From: JAADHX01 sp964569385
Lineage (GTDB): Bacteria > Actinomycetota > Acidimicrobiia > Acidimicrobiales > Poriferisodalaceae
DNA: 6,879 nucleotides
Assembly: GCA_964569385.1 (NCBI GenBank)
Contig: CAZMUM010000074.1
Coordinates: 1 to 6,879, forward strand
Reading direction: 5' to 3'
Shown here: positions 1 through 5,709 of the stretch, piece after piece
Numbering within the stretch: position 1 is the first letter of the stretch
Layout: each line of letters begins with the position of its first letter
Notes under the pieces: model-generated
Told to the model about the DNA's origin: nothing
The model's database searches: none
What the model saw: the letters and a program-made list of their open reading frames with translations, nothing else
Program-made: the position numbers and the translations under genes

Positions 1-303
1 CCCGCCGACCTCTATGCTGCCCTCACCGCGCACTGACCACTAGAACTGGCCGACCCAACCGCAACCTGGACCCAGTTCCGGCGATCCCAAGCCGCAGTCG
101 CGTGTGACTTCGCCAGCATCGACACCGTGACCTTACGCCGCTACTACCTGCTGTTATTCATCAACCTAACCAGCCGCGGAGTGTTCTTCGCCGGGATCAC
201 TGCCAACCCAACAGGGCCATGGACCACCCAAGCGGCCCGCAACCTGTTCGGGCGTCACTCCGACCGACTCGACGTCGCGAAAGCGCTCGCTCGAGACCGA
301 GGC
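1..303 (+). pseudogene. Integrase-core (rve) transposase remnant, 5' and 3' truncated
   Basis: Frame +1 reads open from base 37, after an in-frame TGA at 34-36, and shows the hallmarks of the large actinobacterial integrase-core transposases: WTQFRRSQ, then CDFASIDT with the likely first catalytic Asp (codon 106-108), then the beta-strand LRRYYLLLFINL, FFAGITANPTGPWTTQAARN, and ARDRG with the likely second catalytic Asp (codon 295-297). Family likeness stops at about base 303. The sequence beyond belongs to a minus-strand DoxX-like remnant, so the third catalytic residue (Glu) and the C-terminus are gone. The stop at 34-36 and the missing 3' half make it non-functional. The 5' part may extend left of the window. 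The exact IS family cannot be assigned from the fragment. Confidence 0.75.
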
Positions 304-304
304 C

Positions 305-554
305 CGGTACTTCGCTGCCAGAAGCAACGCTGTACCAATGAAGACCTCGACTAGCCCCGAGAGCACCACGACCAGGTCGGCGTCTGCCGGGAACCAGTCG
401 GGAACCTGCGCCAGAAATTCGCTCCGGGACCACGAGAGATGGCTCAAGCCACGAGAGTCAGCGCCGCTCCTAGCAGAAGCCGCAACGCTGTCTCGGTCCA
501 GGCGGCTTCAGACTTCTTGCCAGCCACCAAAAGGCGATCGATGAACCCATGCAT
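305..554 (-). pseudogene. DoxX-like membrane protein, frameshifted and 3' truncated
   Basis: On the minus strand an ATG at 552-554 opens a frame reading MHGFIDRLLVAGKKSEAAW and then a hydrophobic helix (ALRLLLGAALTLV) ending in a TGA at 444-446. Moving one frame near base 447 restores a continuous product: SHLSWSRSEFLAQVPDWFPA, then DADLVVVLSGLVEVFIGTAL, then LLAAKYR. The pattern of helix, short loop with F-x-x-x-V-P-D-W-x-P, helix with SGLVE, and a K-Y-R end fits the small DoxX/MauE-like integral membrane proteins, which usually run on for two more helices. The family likeness ends at the junction with the transposase remnant near 303. One lost base plus loss of the C-terminal half make this a pseudogene. 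The start lies only 29 bp from an IS6-family end, so its promoter was probably separated from it. Confidence 0.6.
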
Positions 555-582
555 TCCGAAACCCTAGACAGTTCCGCTCGCA

Positions 583-632
583 GGCACTGTTGCGTTGACG
601 GATCAGGTGCTAGGGGGAAGCATGTTCCGGCT
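583..632 (+). repeat. Direct repeat A: IS6-family left terminus and start of transposase frame
   Basis: Bases 583-604 (ggcactgttgcgttgacgga and tc) are identical to the start of the copy at 6826. One substitution, the shared block ggtgct, and then a region with a one-base indel and several substitutions follow before the common agcatgtt. Both copies can be read in frame from TTG as L-T-D-(Q/R)-V-L. The orientation is the same in both. Confidence 0.9.
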
Positions 633-815
633 AATCGCCGACCGCGGCATCTAGGTTGATCACGTCACCATCTACCGGTGGGTGCAACGCTTCACCCCCA
701 TTGCATATCGACGCGGCCCGCCCTTGTCGGCTATGCCGTGGGTGACCGCTGGTTCGTTGACGAAACCTACGTCAAGGTCGCCGGTGTCTGGCGTTACGTG
801 TACCGGACAGTCAAC
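583..815 (+). mobile_element. IS6-family element remnant: left terminus and decayed transposase
   Basis: The terminus GGCACTGTTGCGTTGAC begins at 583 and closely resembles the IS26/IS6 terminal repeat (GGCACTGTTGCAAA). A frame starting at TTG 595 or ATG 622 reads MFRLIADRGI, a TAG stop (652-654), then VDHVTIYRWVQRFTP, the helix-turn-helix signature of IS6-family transposases. After frame slips around 700-735 it resumes as GDRWFVDETYVKVAGVWRYV, carrying the first catalytic Asp of the DDE triad (codon 759-761). The second Asp, the Glu and the right terminal repeat are absent. With an internal stop, at least one frame slip and a lost 3' half, this copy cannot make an active transposase. The 75 bases from 816 to 890 show nothing I can assign. 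A second copy of the same terminus lies at 6826. Confidence 0.85.
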
Positions 816-890
816 TCGGGCTCACTGGGCAAGCCGACACCATCCAAGAGCCCAAGAACTTGGTCTCTGCGGCATCGTGCCGGGGCATGC

Positions 891-2213
891 TCACGAGTCG
901 GCTGGGATTGCGAACACCGTTACAAAGCCGAGGACAACCAAGAGCATCCCAAATCCCAGGAACCTCAGCCGACGTCGCGAGATATCTCGCGACGTCGATA
1001 GCACCAACATGACCATGACGGTTTGGACGAAATAATACGCCGCAAACGCACGCGACGCGAAGCTTACTATTGCGAACACATCGAAGAGCCACACGACTGC
1101 AATAGCCGTGCCCGTTACCGCGACATATCCGACCCCAGCGGCGGGTATCAAGCGCGTCGCTCCCGTGAGCATCTCCCCGCCACCAGCAGTGTCGGCCACC
1201 GCGGCGCTCAGCTGGCTCGCCACCGCGGCAACAACCAGGAGCGGGACGAGCACCGGCGTCACTGCTGATGCGACGTCAAGAATTGCCGTCTCATCAACAG
1301 TGGCCGGCAGAACATCAAACGAACGGACGCTCAACGCCACGAACACGACATATATGCCAGCGGACAACAATTGAGCCCGCCGCATGGACTCGACTCGAAG
1401 TGGGCGATCGTAGTAGGCGCCGAGATACCGCGAGGTTTCGAAACCTTGAACAACTAGCAGCATTCCGGCCAACACGCGGACAGAGTTCCACGGATCAACA
1501 AAGGTCCGATGAGTGCGATACGCATCCAGGACCGAGGATGGGTCGCTGGCGTTGAATACCAGCAAACCCACGAGAAGACCGCCGATGATCGACAACTTGG
1601 TGCCTACTGCCACCCCCTCGAAGGCCTCGAGACCGTGTAGACCACGTAGCCAACCGGTCACCCCGATGGAAACCAAAACGGCAGTGGTCAACAACTTGAC
1701 AGCGACGCCTCCATCGCCGCCAGCCCGAAGCACGAATGAGGCCATCAGGCGCACATAGAACGCAACCGACACAACGTAGGCGAATCCGAGAAGTATCCGC
1801 GACAATCGCTCAAGATCTACTAAGGAACGATTCGGCGATTCGGCATCTAGGCGTGGCTCGACCTCAACAATCACGAACCGCATGGCCGAACCCACCCAAT
1901 AAGCCAGCACAACAATCCCAACCATGGCGAGCGGCGCCCACGAGCCGACAACGGCGGCGAGCAGAGGAGTCACTACGAGAAAGCCAGAACCGATTATCGA
2001 CGCCAAAGGCGTCACTGTCGCTCGCCAAGACACCGATTCTCGGACCGGTCGACGCAGCAGCACCACACCGACTATGACGACCGCGACTATGACGGCGAGT
2101 CCCGTCAACACGCCGACGTAGTCCGGCCGAAACGATTCGGTGATCCCGCAATTGTCACCATCAGCACACACTATCGGGCGAGGGCCGAGGCCCGATTGCG
2201 AACAACGCAGCAC
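891..2213 (-). CDS. 12-helix permease-like protein, APC/LeuT-fold type, substrate unknown
   Basis: The 440-residue product from GTG at 2211-2213 has about 12 hydrophobic segments (roughly residues 33-53, 67-90, 94-113, 139-160, 170-186, 195-219, 243-262, 281-295, 313-336, 355-373, 376-401, 415-435). Segment 2 contains IIGSGFLVVTPLLA, resembling the broken first helix (small-Gly rich) of APC/LeuT-fold amino acid transporters. QGFETSRYLG (256-265) and QLSAAVADTAGGGEML (334-349) look like further core-helix breaks. I do not recognise a named transporter or its substrate. No convincing ribosome binding site precedes the GTG; another in-frame GTG at 2169-2171 would drop 14 hydrophilic residues and is possible. 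The gene stands alone, diverges from the ABC transporter, and ends about 75 bp from the IS6 remnant. Residues 406-415, between the last two helices, are encoded by a perfect 28-bp palindrome. Confidence 0.8.
   Translation of the reverse strand: MLRCSQSGLGPRPIVCADGDNCGITESFRPDYVGVLTGLAVIVAVVIVGVVLLRRPVRESVSWRATVTPLASIIGSGFLVVTPLLAAVVGSWAPLAMVGIVVLAYWVGSAMRFVIVEVEPRLDAESPNRSLVDLERLSRILLGFAYVVSVAFYVRLMASFVLRAGGDGGVAVKLLTTAVLVSIGVTGWLRGLHGLEAFEGVAVGTKLSIIGGLLVGLLVFNASDPSSVLDAYRTHRTFVDPWNSVRVLAGMLLVVQGFETSRYLGAYYDRPLRVESMRRAQLLSAGIYVVFVALSVRSFDVLPATVDETAILDVASAVTPVLVPLLVVAAVASQLSAAVADTAGGGEMLTGATRLIPAAGVGYVAVTGTAIAVVWLFDVFAIVSFASRAFAAYYFVQTVMVMLVLSTSRDISRRRLRFLGFGMLLVVLGFVTVFAIPADS
970..997. repeat. 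Perfect 28-bp palindrome inside the permease gene
   Basis: The sequence cgacgtcgcgagat at 970-983 is followed immediately by its exact reverse complement at 984-997, with no spacer. It lies in the minus-strand coding frame and specifies S-T-S-R-D-I-S-R-R-R (residues 406-415), a basic loop predicted to face the cytoplasm between the last two helices. Symmetry stops exactly at its ends (969/998 do not pair). Confidence 0.97.
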
Positions 2214-2706
2214 CGGCGCTTGTCGTCGAAACTTAAGTTACCCTCGACCCCCTTCGGTTGTGAGGGTTGATAGCAGCCTCAGATTGGGACATGGTCAACT
2301 TACGAATCTCGTGTTGTGCTCGACCGTGTGGGCCAGCCACTGGCACCGTACCGGTTGTTCGTTCGGTCGAGGCTCTGTACTGAGAGCCCAGGTCACCGAT
2401 GCAGCCATACGCGTTCGGATGGGCCCTCGAAACCGAGAGGACCTCAAGGCGCCGAATTCGCAATGGACGGCAATCGCCTTGAACAAGCGCCAGTTGACCT
2501 CATAGATTGGCTACGCCAGTCTCTCTATGCGATCAGGTTGCCACTTCTCCACAGCCTCGCACGAGTGCCCTCAGAACGGATCGGAGCCGACCGATTATGA
2601 CCCCGGACAAGAATGCGAAGCCGCCACCATCGGTCCAGATCTTGTATGTGGCGACGTCAAAGGTTCAGTCACGCTTGATGGGCCAAATGGTCGCAGTGAG
2701 CTACCA
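2214..2706. other. Long intergenic region between divergent permease and ABC transporter
   Basis: About 490 bp separates the two divergent starts. Several open frames cross it on both strands, but none shows a recognisable motif, a credible ribosome binding site, or a consistent coding pattern. The frame of the downstream ABC ATPase is open back to about 2527. A 10-bp palindrome with flanking dyad lies at 2225-2248. The region should hold the promoters for both directions, but I cannot place -35/-10 elements with confidence. It could also contain decayed coding sequence. Confidence 0.5.
2225..2248. promoter_or_regulatory. Candidate operator: nested palindrome upstream of the permease
   Basis: The perfect palindrome aacttaagtt (2230-2239) lies about 17 bp upstream of the permease GTG. 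It sits between the arms gtcga (2225-2229) and tcgac (2244-2248), which form a second, slightly off-centre dyad. AT-rich symmetry just upstream of a start in a GC-rich background suggests a repressor site or promoter element. No matching regulator gene is visible in the window. Confidence 0.3.
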
Positions 2707-3432
2707 GTGACCGCATCCACACCAGTTGTGGAACTCGACTCGATTTCCGTACGCCGAGGTGGCAAGTCTGTTCTAAGCAATATCAGTCTTACGGTGTTAC
2801 CCGGACTCGTCGTTGGGTTGATCGGGCCCAGTGGCTGCGGCAAGACCACCCTCATGCGAACGATTGTCGGCGTGCAGGCCAACGTCGACGGAGCGGTCAC
2901 CGTACTTGGAGAAACGGCGGGCGTCGCTTCCAGAATGGGACGAGTGGGATACATGACTCAGGACAGCTCGGTATACGGGGACCTCACAGTGATCGAGAAC
3001 CTCGCTTACTTCGGCAAGATCCTGGGCGTCGAGCCAAGTCGCGTCGACGAGGTTCTCAGCTCGGTACGACTCGGTGAAGTGGCGCATGACTTGGTCGACC
3101 AGCTGTCGGGTGGGCAACGAGCACGGGTGTCGTTGGCTACCGCACTTCTGGCCGAACCCGCGCTGCTCATTCTCGACGAACCGACTGTCGGGCTCGACCC
3201 TGTCCTGCGCTCCGAATTATGGCAAGAGTTCGCCCAGCTCGCATCAGGAGGAACGACCATGGTCGTGTCCAGCCACGTCATGGATGAGGCCAGCCGATGC
3301 GACTCGCTCCTCCTAATGCGCGACGGGCAAATCCTTGCCGAAGGATCACCCACCGAGCTGATGGCCCAAACCGACACCAACGACGTCGAAGCCGCCTTTC
3401 TTGAGCTAGTCGACACCCAGGACGACGTGTGA
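2707..3432 (+). CDS. ABC transporter ATP-binding protein (ABC-2 exporter type)
   Basis: From GTG 2707 the product has 241 residues and a complete nucleotide-binding domain: Walker A GPSGCGKT (40-47), Q-loop Gln85 in YMTQDSS, signature LSGGQRARV (133-141), Walker B LLILDE with catalytic Glu158, D-loop VGLDP (161-165) and switch His190 in VVSSHVMDEA. The layout, with DGQILAEGSP after the H-loop, is that of DrrA/NatA-like ATPases that power ABC-2 exporters. It hydrolyses ATP at the inner face of the membrane for the permease encoded next, whose start overlaps its stop. The frame is open about 60 codons further upstream, but domain homology begins at residue 8 or so, which favours GTG 2707 despite only a weak GTGAG-like Shine-Dalgarno. 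The substrate cannot be read from the sequence. Confidence 0.93.
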   Translation: MTASTPVVELDSISVRRGGKSVLSNISLTVLPGLVVGLIGPSGCGKTTLMRTIVGVQANVDGAVTVLGETAGVASRMGRVGYMTQDSSVYGDLTVIENLAYFGKILGVEPSRVDEVLSSVRLGEVAHDLVDQLSGGQRARVSLATALLAEPALLILDEPTVGLDPVLRSELWQEFAQLASGGTTMVVSSHVMDEASRCDSLLLMRDGQILAEGSPTELMAQTDTNDVEAAFLELVDTQDDV

Positions 3433-4163
3433 TGTCGACGACGACTGCGACGACCAACCGCGTACTACGCCAACTTGGTCGCGACCCACGGACACTGGCA
3501 ATGCTCCTAGCCGTACCAAGCGTGCTCTTGGTTCTGGTTCGGTACGCATTTGACACCCGCCCAGCCGTGTTCCAGCGGGTTGGCTTGCCCCTCATCGGGG
3601 TGTTCCCTTTGGTCTCGATGTTTCTCGTGGCCTCAATAGCGATGTTGCGAGAACGCCGATCAGGAACACTCGAGCGATTGATGTCGATGCCAACCACCAA
3701 GTTCGGCCTGCTTCTTGGCTACGCGGGCGGATTCGCGGCGGTGGCTGTGGTCCAGACCGGAGTTGTCGTCGGTGTTGGCGTGATCGTTCTCGACCTCCAG
3801 ATCGCCGGACCGTTGTGGTTGGCAATAACTGTCGCAGTAGCCAATGCACTGCTCGGGATGGCACTCGGGCTACTCCTCAGCGCCTTCGCCAACACCGAGT
3901 TCCAGGCCATCCAGTTCATGCCGGCGTTCCTGCTGCCTCAGTTCATCCTGTGCGGTCTTCTGGTAGAACGAGAATCCATGGCCCGACCCCTCGAGATCAT
4001 CTCGGAGGTGCTCCCGCTGACGTTCGCCTACGACGCGCTCCGATCGGTTGCCGACCGCCAGGGGGTAAACCAGAGCGTGATCATCGATCTGAGCATCACA
4101 ATCGGCATTGGATTGGCCTCGCTGACACTCGGGGCGCTGACATTGCGGAGGCAAACACCGTGA
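3432..4163 (+). CDS. ABC-2 family transporter permease
   Basis: The 243-residue product has six likely membrane helices (about 21-38, 51-71, 91-119, 127-151, 160-177 and 215-237). Between helices 2 and 3 it carries RERRSGTLERLMSMP (73-87), the cytoplasmic E-R-x-x-G-T-L-E-x-L/M motif of ABC-2 permeases that docks on the ATPase. PQFILCGLLV (169-178) and EVLPLTFAYDALR (192-204) are also typical of the fold. It should form the membrane pore, probably as a homodimer, with the ATPase encoded just before it, exporting an unknown substrate such as a lipid, drug or polysaccharide. ATG 3432 overlaps the ATPase TGA (TGATG), so the two are translationally coupled. The neighbouring GTG at 3429 is an alternative start adding one residue. 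Confidence 0.92.
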   Translation: MSTTTATTNRVLRQLGRDPRTLAMLLAVPSVLLVLVRYAFDTRPAVFQRVGLPLIGVFPLVSMFLVASIAMLRERRSGTLERLMSMPTTKFGLLLGYAGGFAAVAVVQTGVVVGVGVIVLDLQIAGPLWLAITVAVANALLGMALGLLLSAFANTEFQAIQFMPAFLLPQFILCGLLVERESMARPLEIISEVLPLTFAYDALRSVADRQGVNQSVIIDLSITIGIGLASLTLGALTLRRQTP

Positions 4164-4208
4164 TGCGCAGCAGCAGAGGACGTCAAGAATCGTGACCGGT
4201 CGTACTAC

Positions 4209-4215
4209 AAGGAAA
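4209..4215 (+). promoter_or_regulatory. Ribosome binding site of corA
   Basis: aaggaaa sits with its GGA core 7 nt before ATG 4221, which supports that start. It is the clearest Shine-Dalgarno on the plus strand of this window. Confidence 0.7.
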
Positions 4216-4220
4216 GCCCG

Positions 4221-5192
4221 ATGATCGTTGATTCCGCCCATTATGTTGACGGTCGGCGGTTCGAGATGTCTGAGCCCTGGAAGTCGCCGCGCGACACGGG
4301 TTTCACATGGATTGGCCTCTTCGAACCCGACCCAGAAGAATTCGACAGCATCAGCGAGATTCTCGACCTTCACGAGCTCGCGATAGAGGACGCGACCGAC
4401 GCCAACCAACGACCCAAGCTCGAAATCTATGGTGACTCCCTTTTCATCGCGGTGCGTACTGCCATGCCGGACGCAGACAATGGTGGGATCGAATTCGGCG
4501 AACTCCAGATCTTCGTCTCAGCTGACTCCGTCGTCGTCGTCCGCCATGGAGGCGCCAGCCAACTCGCCCAAGTGCGCGCCGACCTTGAAGACGATCCCGA
4601 AGCGCTTGCCGGCGGGCCGATGGTCGTGCTTTACGCAATCCTGGACCAAGTGGTCGACTACTTCGGCCCGGTAGCGGACGCCCTGGGCGAATCGGTCGAA
4701 GCCGTCGAAGAAGCCGTGTTTAGTGACGACGGCATCGAGTCGGTGGAAGTGGTGTACGAACTCAAGCGACAGGTGTTGCACTTCCTCGGAGCGGCACGCC
4801 CCTTGATCGCTCCCCTTGAAACCCTCGCAACCGGGAAGACCCCACTCATAGGCGACCTAGTCTACTTCCGCGATGCGCTCGACAATCTCACACGAATAGT
4901 CGATCGAGCTGAAACCTACCGAGAGCTACTGACGACGGTCTTCCAGGCCAACCTCACCCAGGTCAGCGTCCGCCTCGCCCAAGTTGGTGTCCAGCAGAAC
5001 GAAGACATGCGGCGCATCTCAGCATGGGTCGCAATCGCAGCCTCACCCACCGTGATCGGCGGGATCTATGGAATGAACTTCCGTCACATGCCCGAACTCG
5101 GCTGGAAGCTCGGGTACCCGCTTGCTCTGACCGTCATGTTCATCAGCTGTCTGATTCTCTACAGACTATTCCGCCGAGCGCAGTGGCTCTGA
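4221..5192 (+). CDS. corA: CorA-type magnesium/cobalt channel
   Basis: The 323-residue product has the full CorA plan. A soluble alpha/beta N-terminal domain (about 1-160, with HELAIEDATDANQRPKLEIY at 51-70) is followed by the long stalk helix region (about 170-265) and two C-terminal membrane helices (about 266-283 and 298-316). The selectivity motif YGMNF lies at 283-287, in the loop after the first helix, followed by MPEL and GYP as in canonical CorA. The basic end RLFRRAQWL matches the usual cytoplasmic tail. The protein should assemble as a pentamer in the cytoplasmic membrane and admit Mg2+, possibly also Co2+ or Ni2+. It begins 57 bp after the ABC-2 permease with a good ribosome binding site and no visible terminator between, so co-transcription is likely. 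The acidic stalk region (ESVEAVEEAVFSDDGIESVE) fits metal-sensing sites of the family. Confidence 0.95.
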   Translation: MIVDSAHYVDGRRFEMSEPWKSPRDTGFTWIGLFEPDPEEFDSISEILDLHELAIEDATDANQRPKLEIYGDSLFIAVRTAMPDADNGGIEFGELQIFVSADSVVVVRHGGASQLAQVRADLEDDPEALAGGPMVVLYAILDQVVDYFGPVADALGESVEAVEEAVFSDDGIESVEVVYELKRQVLHFLGAARPLIAPLETLATGKTPLIGDLVYFRDALDNLTRIVDRAETYRELLTTVFQANLTQVSVRLAQVGVQQNEDMRRISAWVAIAASPTVIGGIYGMNFRHMPELGWKLGYPLALTVMFISCLILYRLFRRAQWL

Positions 5193-5229
5193 AGTTCGAA
5201 GCTCTGTCGAGAGGAACAGCAATTCCTGA

Positions 5230-5709
5230 AAGTCCAACCTCGTGGACCAACTGCTGTCGTGCATGGCATGCGAAGCAGGCGCCAAACGGGTCTACGCCAT
5301 CGAAAGCGGACCAATCATCGAGGCCGCACGAGAGTTGTCCATCGATAACGGGTTCGCCGACCGTATCGAGTTCCTCGAGGGCTGCTCGATCGATCTCAAC
5401 ACCCCCGAACCAGCCGACGTCCTCATCACCGAAACAATCGGTAGCGCCGGGCTCGACGAGGGCATCATCGCCTGGATCTCCGACGCACGCCAACGTCTAC
5501 TTCGTCCCAGCGCGGTTCTGATGCCGCAAAGGCTTCGCTTGTGGGTCGCAGCCACCGAATCGTTCGACGACCACGCGCTAGTCGCCGACTGGTGGTCGCC
5601 CGACCTGCCCTACAACTACACCGCAGCACCCAGCCACCTTCGCATAGACCGAGATGGCACCCTGCACCGGCCACACCGTCCATCCGGACCCGCGAACAAT
5701 CGGGGCTAG
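5230..5709 (+). pseudogene. PRMT-like SAM methyltransferase fragment, N- and C-terminally truncated
   Basis: From GTG 5242 the frame gives 155 residues that begin inside a Rossmann methyltransferase. LLSCMACEAGAKRVYAIE (4-21) is the end of motif I, the following helix and beta-2 with ribose-binding Glu21. EFLEGCSID (43-51) is the motif II region. DVLITETIGSAGLDE (59-73) matches the double-E loop of protein arginine methyltransferases, with Glu64 and Glu73 nine residues apart as in PRMT1. LLRPSAVLMPQRLRLWVA (86-103) continues the fold. The glycine-rich SAM loop expected just before LLS is missing: only L-V-D-Q remains, after an in-frame TGA at 5227-5229. The C-terminal barrel with its THW loop is absent too. 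It follows corA by about 40 bp and its TAG interlocks with that of the oxidase. A short functional protein is unlikely, since motif I is lost. Confidence 0.7.

Noticed and set aside
166..447. 93-codon minus-strand open frame taken as a whole gene
   Set aside because: Only its first part is DoxX-like. Beyond about 305 it is the antisense shadow of the transposase remnant, and its apparent start is a TTG inside the frameshifted gene.
575..582. Possible 8-bp target duplication flanking the IS6 ends
   Set aside because: The 8 bases left of the first copy (cgctcgca) and left of the second (cttgatag) differ. The right flank of the second copy lies outside the window, so duplication cannot be tested.
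2233..2486. Two overlapping minus-strand open frames (63-76 codons) upstream of the permease
   Set aside because: No recognisable motif, no ribosome binding site, and composition like non-coding sequence.
2316..2600. 94-codon plus-strand open frame with VDLIDWLRQSLYAIRL
   Set aside because: The end looks mildly protein-like, but the rest is Arg/Pro/Ser-rich shadow-type sequence with no start signal and no family likeness.
3006..3416. 136-codon minus-strand open frame opposite the ABC ATPase
   Set aside because: Ser/Arg-rich antisense shadow of a clear ATPase with Walker and signature motifs on the other strand.
3870..4409. 179-codon minus-strand open frame opposite the permease and corA junction
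   Set aside because: It spans the 3' end of one clear gene and the 5' end of another, and has no motif of its own.
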